NCBI GenBank assembly: GCA_038380795.1
Contig: CM076269.1
Span: forward strand, 1,240,001 to 1,304,000
Length of the DNA stretch: 64,000 nucleotides
DNA from: Pyrocephalus nanus
Taxonomy: Eukaryota; Chordata; Aves; Passeriformes; Tyrannidae
Reading direction: 5' to 3'
A program made the translations under genes and the position numbers. How positions within the stretch are numbered: position 1 is the stretch's first letter; each line of letters opens with the position of its first letter. Shown here in pieces: positions 37,131 through 47,342 of this stretch. The notes beneath the pieces were generated by a model that worked only from the letters and a program-made list of their open reading frames with translations, did not search any database and had not been told where the DNA came from.

Positions 37131-37833
37131 ACTCAGAAGTCTGGTCTCAACATCCAACCTGTAGATGATAGCTGTGGAAAGCAGCCTCCTGCTTGATGGA
37201 TGGCTTCGAAAAAGGTGGACTGTGAACCAAATTTGCTCTTATTGCCCTGCCCTGCCCAGTCCTGCAGTGTGCCAGGCTGGAAATGGCACAGCTGTTCAAT
37301 CCCACCAACCTGTGTGTCACCAGCAACGGGGAACCCCAGAGAAAGAAAGGAATGCCCAGCAACAAGAGGGATTTTCAGCTTAAAGGTGCCTGTGCAAAGC
37401 ACCGAGACAGCCATGGAGGGGACAGGAAAAATGACAGGGACAAGGAGAACTGGAGGCAGGAGCTGTGGGGTGGATCTTATGCTCTGGAAAGACATGTATG
37501 GCTGCAGTGTCATCTGCCCAAGTTCATCAGGAGAAGACCTTACCAGAGCTGTGCCTGGAGGCAGTGCTGGCTGAGGGTGTGGAGTGGAGGGAATGGTGGA
37601 AGAAAGGGCAAAGTGGACGAGCAGCCTGAGATTTGTGGGCACTTGTTGAGCCAGAGGTCGTGCAGGAGGTGCCTGGGGGAGACTGGAGGGTCAGGGAAGT
37701 CTGCAACAAAAATAACAGGAGGAGCAGTCTGGGAAAGAGAGGAAAGCCAAAGAACATGCCTGCCATCTGGGAGCCTAAAAAAGCACAGCAGACAAAACTG
37801 AAACAGAAGGTAGAAAGGAAGGGGAAAAGTTAA
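37131..37833. other. GC-rich segment with overlapping ORFs in several frames
   Basis: Frames of 172 codons (plus, 37283-37801), 124 codons (plus, 37200-37574), 169 codons (minus, 37133-37642) and 125 codons (minus, 37540-37917) overlap. Long frames in many phases at once point to few stop triplets from base composition, not to selection on one frame. The 172-codon plus frame is Arg-, Gly- and Cys-rich without an ordered zinc-finger spacing. It lies in the same orientation upstream of the CR1 reverse-transcriptase fossil, so derivation from the 5' part of that element is possible but unsupported. Confidence 0.25.
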
Positions 37834-38399
37834 TTCCAGGAAAAAACTGTAGACTAGCATCCAAAGAGGAATGAGAATGTTAGAGAGGTTAGTGAGAAGA
37901 ACAAAAGGAAGGATCATCTGTGAAGAGAAGGCAAAATGGGCTAAGACAAAATAGTGTCTGCACGAACAGAGCCTGTGTTAATCAGAAACAACTAAATTGT
38001 CACTGAATCAATTCCCCAGAGCAGGATGTGAGGTCATTTCTCGAGAAGAAGGATGTGGGACGTGGGTGGAAAAAAGAAAAAAAGTATTCTGCCAGGAATA
38101 GGGAAGAATCTTATTTTAATTTAATTTTCTTCAACTGGAAAGTGACGCTGTAAAATTCCCACTGGAATAAATCAAAGGTGATTAGACTAAATAATTTCAT
38201 TTGAGGGAGGGGGGAAACGCCTAGAAAGTGAAGACTCATGAGAATGGTAGCTGGCTGAATATCCATGGAAAAAATTGGGTCTGAGATCCACCCTATTAAA
38301 AAAAAACCTTTAGAAATACATGCAAACCTTGGTAGAGGTTCACCTCACCTTCATGTCTTATTACTGCTCACAACAAGAAGAAAATCTCATTGAATTGAA

Positions 38400-40090
38400 A
38401 TGGAACAATCAATAAACACAAGGCTTTGTGGCTCAGAGGGCAAATTTTGTTAATCTGAAAGCTCTTGTTAGGGACATCAGACAGACTGGACTATTCAAGA
38501 GCTGGAATATGGGAGAGCCTTGGAATTCCTTTAAATCAGAGGAGCTAAAGATAGGTGGAATGTGCAGCTGATGAAGGGGAGAGAATGCATGGAAAAGTGG
38601 TCAAGGTATTCCAGACAAAGGAAGAACTCCTTGAAGAGAGACATGCAGGGACAGAAGGAAATAAAAAAGATGTATCAACAGACAGATGTGTATTGGAGGT
38701 CAGAATATAAAGTGAAAATTGCCAGCAGTCAAACTGAACCACAACTTGGAAGGAATATTTAAAGAAAGAGCAAAGTGATCTTCATGCAGATGAGGCCAAA
38801 TAAAACATGGCATTTCAATACAAAGGGGAGGTAAAGAAAATACCTTTACAGTTAAAAACTAAGTGACTAATTCACCTATATTTACAGAGAGGAAACAGAA
38901 TAAATAATGGGAAGGAATCTGTGATGACAGGAAATATCAAACTGGAAGCAAAAATACAAGTACAGTGTACTCAGGATAGGGAGAGGTATCAAATAAACTT
39001 CATTCCACAATCTGACAAGAAAGGGCCCAGGAAATCCCAAACCTGGTAGGAAGCAGCTCAGATATGATAGTGGCTGACTGGAGAAGAGCAAATGTATTAT
39101 CCATTTACAGAAGGGAGACCTGTGCAGCTACAAACCCATTGGTTTGACCTCAGCTGCTTTAGAAGAAATTTTGAAGGAAAAAAATAATTGAAGGCAGGGA
39201 GGTAAATGGAAAATGGGATAACACACAAAAAGGATTTACTAGAGATAGCTCGTACCCAGTGAATTTGTTATTGCTCTTTAATAAGATAACTGATTTTCTA
39301 GACAAAGGATTTGAGATGCATGCTATCTGTGCTGCATATGATGCAGCATTACATGGGAAACAGGGGATTAGAAGAAGAGTTGTAAAGTGGATAAGAGATT
39401 GTCTAATGGATAGATGGCAACAGGTGGCACTGAAAGAAACTGCATCAAACTGCAGGAAATTTACTGGCAGGAATTCTCAAAAATCAGTCTTGGGATCAAT
39501 CTTTTTTTTTAAGATGCAGGCATGAAGAGAAGAAGTATGAAATCTAGAGTTTCCACTGAGCTAGGAAACGAAGTTGTTACAAGAAAGCAGCAGTGGATTT
39601 TTTTTATGACATCAAATACATGCACCCTAATATTTTATATGCACACATGAAATATAGTACTGTATTTCTCTACAATAAAAAAAAGAAATATTCATGCCAT
39701 TTAAAGGCCTGGGAGCATGGCCTTATCTGAAATTCTGTGTGCAGTCTTTGCATTTGAAGTCAAGAGAATGTGCTAAGGCTGGAATAGCTGCAGAGGTGCA
39801 AGTGCAATGGGTGGCAGCCTGAGAGCCACCACTCAGGGAGGAGAGGGAAAGGCTTTGCTGCTTTTGTCTGACTAAGCAGAAAGCTGAAAGGGGACATGAC
39901 TGCTGTGTGTAAATGTATTTATTAGACAGCAGACTGAAAACCAGCCAAATAAAGCTACAGGACAGGGCTGACTAATGGAAAAGCAGCTCATGCTTAGATA
40001 AGAAAAGCGGAGACGATTCCAACCATCAGAAAAGTGAATTTTCCAGACACCCAACAGCTGCAGGAGGGGTAAAATAAAAAATAAAATTAA
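38400..40090 (+). mobile_element. Degraded CR1-type LINE, ORF2 region
   Basis: CR1 elements are non-LTR retrotransposons encoding an endonuclease/reverse transcriptase. Here, in order on the plus strand, come a segment like the LINE pre-RT region (about 39070-39150, with a degenerate reading similar to 'W..a.v..ifkKg....c..yrpi.ltS'), RT blocks at 39259-39525, a degenerate 'P.L.fCVQ'-like stretch near 39715-39760 and a 'gaaaGctgaaaggggacatgac' CR1-like segment near 39882-39901. Frameshifts and stops separate the blocks and the catalytic tyrosine-aspartate box is not visible, so the element is dead. The 5' boundary and 3' tail were not found. Family level is fairly secure; subfamily is not. 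Confidence 0.6.
39259..39525 (+). pseudogene. Reverse-transcriptase fragment of a CR1-type LINE
   Basis: An open stretch of 88 codons keeps the spacing of LINE RT blocks. ITDFLDKG is followed by a decayed version of the 'vyLDFskAFD' block. VVKWIRDCLMDRWQQVAL corresponds to the 'lkWi..yL..R.q.V' block, and QKSVLGSIFF to the 'PQGSVLGPLLF' block. The Asp of the first catalytic block is not preserved in a recognisable place and the downstream Y-x-D-D block is missing, so no activity is expected. The copy ends in a T run (39503-39512). This is the only stretch in the window where a protein family can be recognised. Confidence 0.6.
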
Positions 40091-41200
40091 CTGCATTTTA
40101 ACTGAGATTGATTCTTCTGTTAAAGATGCCCTCTCACCTGGTTGCCTGTGCAATCAGGAGACAAGACTTGAGGGATTCCTTGCCTTTTGTTCCGTTTCTG
40201 TAACGCATCCCACTGAACTCAGTGACCTGTCATGGGCCTTCTCCCTCCCCCTTTTCAGTGCCAATCAGTGTCTGTGGTGGTGCTGAAGACTCAATGGTGC
40301 ATCTGTCAGGCTTCAGGATGTGCTGTCTGGAGATGCACTGTGCATTCTTCCCTCTTCCACCCTTCATCTTGAAACCTGTCCGATAAGGGGAGATTATGTC
40401 ATAGATACAACAATTATTTGAGAATCTGCTGGGCACTCCATCCAAGATAACCAAGGAACAGGAACACAGAAGGGAACAAGATAATCTAGCAGGAAAAGGC
40501 AAGAGTGCAGTTCACCAGGAAAATATTGCTGGAGCAAAAGGAAACAAGAAAAGGATATTAACTTTTAGCACGACTGAGATCACGGGGCAAGTCAGGCAGA
40601 GAAAGCGAGGGATGAAGAAAAGATCAGAGAAAATGGACAATGAAATACAAAAAAAAAAGATTTTTTTTTTAAGTTTACAAGAGGCTTGATTTTGATTCAC
40701 TTATAAAAGAGGGCCCTTTGATTCATTTAAATCCACCTGAACAACCTCGCTCTGCAATTGTACACCCTGTTAACAATTCTCTGTTGATTAGACAATGGGA
40801 AAGCAGAAAAGAACCAATCATGGTTGTAACAGCAGAAAAGCCAAATACATTCTAACAACTGGCTATCACATTGATAGGACATTGCCACAGCCCAGAAAGG
40901 AAAGTCCATCAGGTAGAACTCAGTGCCTCCAAAGTCAGATTAACATGCAAAAGCACAAACGTGATTGCTGCTGGTTTTGCTTGTTCCCATTCCCAGTATA
41001 GGCAGGTGTGAACATGGACAGCAACCAAGCCCATTCAGATAAAAAAGGAGCTCCTGGATTTCTCAGAACTAATCATTAATGCATATACAAACTGCACCTT
41101 AACCCCAAACACTCAAAAGAATCAACAGCAAAAGGTTCTACCTGAGCCGAAGCTGATTGATTCCAGAGAGAATAATCTGGTTTCCTGAGGAGAAAAGCAG
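40091..41200. other. Non-coding stretch, no gene recognised
   Basis: No recognised gene. Adjacent A and T runs at 40651-40671 form a small A/T mirror. Frames of up to 93 codons are unremarkable. Confidence 0.5.
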
Positions 41201-41207
41201 AGGAAGC

Positions 41208-41519
41208 CAGATCCTTGGTGAGCCTCTAAACCAGATCCTTGGTGAGCCTCTAAACCAGATCCTTGGTGAGCCTCTAAACCAGATCCTTGGTGAGCCTCTA
41301 AACCAGATCCTTGGTGAGCCTCTAAACCAGATCCTTGGTGAGCCTCTAAACCAGATCCTTGGTGAGCCTCTAAACCAGATCCTTGGTGAGCCTCTAAACC
41401 AGATCCTTCGTGAGCCTCTAAACCAGATCCTTGGTGAGTCTCTAAACCAGATCCTTGGTGAGCCTCTAAACCAGATCCTTGGTGAGCCTCTAAACCAGAT
41501 CCTTGGTGAGCCTTTGAAG
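41208..41519 (+). repeat. 24-bp minisatellite, 13 copies
   Basis: The unit CAGATCCTTGGTGAGCCTCT (plus AAAC) repeats with an exact 24-bp period from 41208; the last unit starts at 41496. Most units are identical. The ninth has TTCGTG for TTGGTG, the tenth has GAGTCTC for GAGCCTC and the last diverges at its end, so the array is young or homogenised. Because 24 is divisible by three and the unit has no stop in some frames, it opens long frames on both strands (41157-41633 plus, an 8-residue QILGEPLN repeat; 41138-41761 minus, GSPRIWFR). I regard these frames as by-products of the repeat. Confidence 0.95.
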
Positions 41520-41524
41520 GAGGC

Positions 41525-43080
41525 CCAGCCAGTCAGAGATTTTCTGGCTGAAGAAGTTTCACAGAGAAAAGCTGCTTTGTTAAACTGGAGAACTTCAGAC
41601 ATGAAGTGCTGGAGATGCCAAGGAAGGCTGTAAGGAAACCTTTGATGCCTTGCAGGTCTTTTTGCAGAGGTGAAGGAATGAGATGCAGCAGCAGTGCAGC
41701 TGACTGGGAGTTTTGCACCTTGTTTCTCCTGTGCCATGTGAACTACCTGCAAGATATTCACTGTTCTGCTTCAGATAAACTCACTAATAATTGCAAAGGA
41801 GGGGACAAGAAGAATATAACTTTCATTCAGAAGCTGCAGAGTCTAGAAACAATAAAAAAAAAAGGTACTTCCATTAATTTAAATCCATTGAAACCCCTAT
41901 TAAATTAAATTAAAACTCTATTAAATTAAACAGAGGAACAATACTCTCTTAATCCTGTGAGGCAGTGCACTCAGAAGCTGAGAATCCACATCCCAACAAA
42001 AATTGAATTAAAAAAAAAAAAAAGTTCCATAGATTTTTCACAAAATGTGCAATCTATATATAAAAAAAAGGAAAGTTGGTGCCTGGTGAGAAACTGTTTC
42101 ACTGGTAAATTCCTGTATGACTTTAGTCCTCCTGTATGCTTGTAGATATGTATGAGACTTTCCTTCATTTAGACATAATCTCTGAAGTGGTTTCATAATA
42201 TGTAGAAAAAAAATGGAAAAACTGATGTTCTGAATAGTTTGAGGTTTACCTGGGATGTCGTGGGTGATCAAATTGCTAGTTCAGCCTTCTAAAGCCCACA
42301 TAAAGAAATGATAGAAAATGCATTTAAAACATATTTAGTAACAGAAGAAAAAGGAATAAAATAAAACATTCCAGAGAACATTGAAATAATTACTGGTATT
42401 TTACTCGTAATGACAGCTTTCCCACACTTCATACAAAGCACTGAGTGCCTGTTAGGCCAAAATGTGATGGATAATCTTTATGGAAGAAGGGTGAAATTTA
42501 AATCCAGACTCTAAGACTGTGTAGTGTAATGAGCAATAGACAGGCTATGCATTTAATTCCATTAAGTGAAATGTATTTCATTAACAAAAGTGTTAGCAGA
42601 ATTAAAACCTCACACTAAAGGAATGTGAAAATCATCAGTGGCAGCCAAAAAGCTGTTACAAAATGGCACATATTGCAGAACAACTGAGGCTGATGTGGGA
42701 TTAAATACATATGAAATGAATAAAAAAAATTTAAATAAATAAATAAAAAACCAACAACAAACCCTGACAAAATTGTAGCAAAATCTGAATGCTAATTTAT
42801 GGCACCTACTGAAAGAAACGGGCCAGCAGATCATCTGCATGTAAATGGCCTCAACACATTTCTCGGTGCCAGTCTGTTCCCCTGCTCAAAAGGAGACAAA
42901 CCACGTTTTCTAACCAGACTAACACAAGAAGTCATCAAACTGGAGATTCATTAAGTTTCATTAGTTATACAGGAATAATAGTATTGAAATTTTTTTAATA
43001 CAGTCCAGGAAAATTCAGTAATGGTAGAAAGAGAGGTATGGAGTGGAGAAAGCAAGAAAAGATGGGAGAGAAGAAATAAA
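41525..43080. other. Non-coding stretch, no gene recognised
   Basis: AT-rich, with an AAATT-rich patch (41876-41932), an A run (42010-42023) and AAAT units (42731-42747). No recognised gene. Confidence 0.5.
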
Positions 43081-43084
43081 ATAC

Positions 43085-43144
43085 AAAATAAAATAAAATA
43101 AAATAAAATAAAATAAAATAAAATAAAATAAAATAAAATAAAAA
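43085..43144 (+). repeat. AAAAT pentanucleotide microsatellite, about 12 copies
   Basis: An uninterrupted pentanucleotide run. On the minus strand it gives an (ILFYF)n-type frame, which is an artefact of the repeat. Confidence 0.95.
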
Positions 43145-44610
43145 CACAGTTTACCTCCACATTAAAGAGAGAATGCCCTCACACAGACACCATGGTATGC
43201 ATAATTATGCTAACTGACCCTGAGAAACAGTTTTATGTCTTGTGAGGCTCTGAGCATCAACAAGGACTCTGAGGGACACCACTCAGGGAAAGCAAAACTA
43301 CCATAAATACCAAGTGACAGAATTAGGTGTAATACCACAGACTGCCAAATAACAGCATGGAACAACTCCACCCATAGACATCATGACTGCAGAGGCAAAA
43401 AAGGCAATATGGGGAGTTTATTCTATTAATAATTATATTCTTATCCACTTTCCAATATTTTTAAAAGCAAATTGAAAATAAATATTGCAAATATCTATGG
43501 AAGTTAAACACACCTTTGTTTTTAATTGTTTGAAATAAAAAAAAAGAAAAAAATTTTCTTTTCATGTAACTATTCTGTCTTTATTATCCACCTCAGAGGG
43601 CCAGCTATTCCTTGCAGGTATTATGTTAAATTTCTAAAGTGTCTGAAGCTTTTCTGTTTTAGTTACATGAGTGAAAATTTGCATGTACATAAATGTGTTC
43701 AGCAAGAAAGAACTAAAAACCAGCAAGTGAACTGACGAATGGCAAATAAAAATAAAAATTGCAAGGCATTTGATTTGTTTAATGTGAGATTCTGCTTCAG
43801 AATGCTTCCATTTCAGAAGTGTTGTCTACTACCAGAATTCAGGATCTTTTATCAGAATTCAGTGAGTCTTTCCATCATGATATCTGATTACACTGCTTGA
43901 TATTGCAGTGTAACATTTTTTTTTCTGAGTGGTCAACTGCAGCAAAGAGCCAGGGGTGGGGGTGTGTGTGAGTGGAGCTACTTGGGGCATCTTCCACTTG
44001 TGCCTCATGAGCACAGTGTCATCAAACAAGACAAAGGAGTTAGTCTATTGTCATTAGAAAAGATCAAGTGTCTCTTCTCTCTGTAAATACATTAGTGGTG
44101 CTGCTTTTAATTGCTGGAATGGTTCAAGGGCTGCCCTGGGTACCTGAGAATTCCCTCACAGTTTTTCAGTGGCGGTGGAATCAGAACCATCCCCCCTGGG
44201 TCTCTGCCTCCTTACCCACATCAGGGATTCCCTGTAAGCACTTTTAACCCTCCACCCTGCTCCAAATTCTGCCCCCAGCCATGTCCTGGGAGCAGCAGGT
44301 CCTCCCCTGCAGGCTCAGAAGATGAGTCAAATGAATGCTCTCACATTTGTACCACGATCACCCAGCAACCTCCTCCCTCCTCCCCAGTTACCAGTGGAGT
44401 CTTTTAATACACAAAGTGGTCAGTTTGCAAGCACCATTTTGAGATCTGCTATTTCATTTCAGGAGCAGCGTGATAATCAGGCATATTAAATAACACTCAG
44501 CCCAGAATGTTCCCATTTCACACCTTCATTCCTGAAAGGTTTAGGGATTGCTCAGTTTCCTATTTTCTCTTTCTCATTCCGTAATTTCAGTGTAACTGTT
44601 CCTGCACACA
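43145..44610. other. Non-coding stretch, no gene recognised
   Basis: A pyrimidine- and Pro/Ser-codon-rich patch at 44111-44407 opens a 98-codon frame of low complexity. No recognised gene or repeat. Confidence 0.5.
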
Positions 44611-44679
44611 GCAGGGGAGCTGGAGTGATGATCTTTAAGGTGCCTTCCAACCCCAACCATTCCATGATTCTGTGATTCC
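44611..44679 (+). mobile_element. CR1 LINE 3' end
   Basis: GCAGGGGAGCTGGAGTGATG, ATCTTTAAGG, TGCCTTCCAACCCCAACCAT and then TCCATGATTCTGTGATTCC follow in order the well-known 3' end of avian CR1: '...ttGga...gATgATctttaagGtcccTTCCAACCcaaaCCATTC' followed by 8-bp tail repeats. The tail has about two ATTCTGTG-type units. This is a severely 5'-truncated copy, as most CR1 copies are. It is the strongest taxonomic marker in the window. Confidence 0.88.
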
Positions 44680-47265
44680 AGCATTCAGTGAGATTAACTC
44701 CAAGGATGGAAATAAAATATATCTTTAAAAACTAAGAATTTTAATTTCTTGCTAATCCTGGAACGTATTAATCAACCCCAGCATTAAAAACTCAATTTAA
44801 ACACAAAGTTAGGAGCCTCATCTTTCTAACTCTGTGTATTCAAGAAGGAGGGAGAGACATGAGCCATTCCTTCAAAGAGCAATCCAGGTCACCCAAAGCA
44901 GGCAGGATCCTGAACCCTCCTTTACTGACATTCCACCTGTGGAGCAGCAGCAGCAAGTTTCTAGGGGAGATGGATTAATTCAATGGATCTATGGTCTTTC
45001 ATTCCATCTGAGTATCAGGAGCAGCGCTGGGATTGCAGTCCCAAAGATGAATTATTTTGGGATCTTTTTCACAGGCAGCTAATGGATGTTGATACCATTT
45101 ACCATTGGTGACAATTTGATGTCCATGATGACATTGTTTTAAGAATCTCATCCCAGGAGAATTGAATAGAAATACCTACCATTTTTTAATTGTTGTTTGT
45201 TTGTTTGTTTTTCAGGGACTCCTGTTTCCTAAAGTGGTTTTTATCACTTCTCACTTCTTGTTTTCTTGTTTCAGCAACCTAAATCCTCTTGTCTCTTCCA
45301 GAATTGAATGAAAGCCGTTTAGGCAGCACCTGGATGAATTAAATCTTTCAGTTCTCTTGCTGCCTTTGGAAAGCTCTTTTTCATTAAAACTCATTTACAT
45401 ACTACCAAACTCTATTCCCTAGAAGTCTGAATACAAGCTGATTTGAAACTCGGGGCTGATGGGCAAAAATCAAGGAAATTGCTAAAGGAGAGCTAATAAG
45501 GTCAAACAAATCAGTAAATCGGTCTTTAAAGAAAATCTTTCCAGGCTAGCTTTCTGTTTGCTCAAGAATTCTGGCAAACCTATTCCTCATGCAAGTCTTA
45601 CTTTTTAATTCATCACATTTATTTTTTGCAGAGAAGCAATATTGAAGATTGAATTTAAGCAATCACTTTAGCCTTTCCCACTGGGTTATGCAATGCAAAG
45701 AAATTACTCCAGGAAGAGTGGGAAGCTTTTCCACCTTCTCCTTACTGTGTCACTCTCCTGTGACACCCTGTTGGATGCTCTGTCCTGTAATTAATATTAA
45801 TGGTTTTATTACAGTGCCAGCACTTTATTCAGCAGGTGTGATTTGTGCAGACCCTGGGAAGGGGTGAGCAGGATTAGGTCCATTTGTTGTGACATCAGAA
45901 CCCTCAGATGTATTTATCACTGCACGAATGATTTGGGGTTTTTGGGGGTTGGATTGTCAAAGATGCTGTCCTTTATGAGAGCACTGAGCAGCTGAAGGAG
46001 GCTGAGGGCAGGTCCAGTCCTGCCACCTCTGGGTGCTCTTTTAGGCTGTGGGAGCAGCTCTGTCCTCTGCCAGTCCTGGCTCAGGCTGAAATAACAAACC
46101 TCTGATGCTTTCCCTCATTTACAGCCTGGAACTGATGTACTCAAACTCCTCAGCTGACTGCTGAGGAAAGGCTGGGACAGGAGAGGAACACTTCAAGGAG
46201 AGGGGACATAAGGTTATTGCTGGCATTTTCCACTCTGGTGACAGGGATGACTGCTACAGGCAGCCAAAGAAAGAATTCTGGGCACTATAAACATCCCCTG
46301 CCCCAAAACAAGCCCTGGGAGACAGAGGAGTGCTCGTGGACTCAGCCTTTGTGCATCGCCTCTTACCCTCCAAAAGTTCTGGTGGCTTCAGCTCCCACAT
46401 CTGAACTGGGCTGGGTTTGCTCTTCCAGCTTTACAGACAGACTGGACATAAAAGGGAAGAGGTTACCAAAAATCAGCTGGAAAACAGAACAAAAATATCT
46501 GTTACAACGAAGAAATAAAATTGTTGTTTTGCCAAAAATAGAAACTCAGTAATATTTTTCCTGCGATTGCTTCCACCAGAGCAAAATGAAATAAAACTCG
46601 TTTTTATTGTAGTTGTTTATGACTTTTTTCATTTAATGAGAGGGGAGACTGATATGCCTTGGAATTTTATTTATAGCTATTTCTATCTTCCTTGCCACAG
46701 AGTTTTAGAGGGATACATCTCTGTTCAGCACCCCTGAAGAAGGCATTGAAGCAAGGCAAATTCCCTCTCCTCTTTTAGTGGAAGGATACTACCTGGAGGA
46801 GAATGATTCAATTTACAGTATGATCAAGTGCTATCAGCTCTCTCCCATGCAAACTGCAAATTGTTCCCTCAGAAAGGGACTAGGTTTGAACATTTTTGCA
46901 AACTCAGTCACTCTTTTCTGGCCAGAATCTTGTACATCTTATTTGATGAGAAAGACATTCATTCTCATGAATATCATGTAAAATTCATTAACATCTTTAT
47001 GAAATTGCTGTCAGTGGTGTTGGAACCTGACAAAAAGTGAAGAACATTAATTGGAAACCTTTGAGCATTTTTCATCTGGTTTTTTTGGTATTGGTATTAA
47101 AATGTATATGAATAATATAATGAACAAAATAGAATCTGAAATAGTATCAGGAAGTTTATTATTATATTATGTATGTCCACATAAATAGATTGTTTGGAAA
47201 TGCAATAAAAATATTATGCATGTACACCTTTCATATAACACTTTTCTTTAGAATTTCTCAAAAAA
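44680..47265. other. Non-coding stretch, no gene recognised
   Basis: A TTTG-type run (45191-45212) ends in TTTTTCAG. A GC-richer stretch at 45980-46420 gives a 111-codon frame without known features and could be a decayed repeat. No recognised gene. Confidence 0.5.
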
Positions 47266-47267
47266 AA

Positions 47268-47342
47268 TAGATTATTAGCATCATTATTCCCACTCTACAG
47301 GTAGGGAAATCTGGTAATTAGGAAATCACTTGGTATGGCCCT
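47268..47342 (-). mobile_element. MIR/L2-like ancient retroposon remnant
   Basis: TCATTATTCCCACTCTACAG followed by GTAGGGAAATCTGG and AAATCACTTGG preserves the order of reverse-complemented MIR/L2 sequence ('attattatccccattttacagatgaggaaactg...taacttgccc'). Short and diverged; matched from memory of the consensus. Confidence 0.45.

Noticed and set aside
41208..41519. CRISPR-like reading of the regular 24-bp repeats
   Set aside because: There are no spacers; units are directly adjacent and the DNA is vertebrate-like.
43076..43160. 69-codon minus frame of repeated hydrophobic residues
   Set aside because: It is the translation of the AAAAT microsatellite.
45980..46420. GC-richer stretch suspected to be another CR1 or LTR fragment
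   Set aside because: Only scattered short resemblances and no ordered match or tail repeats.
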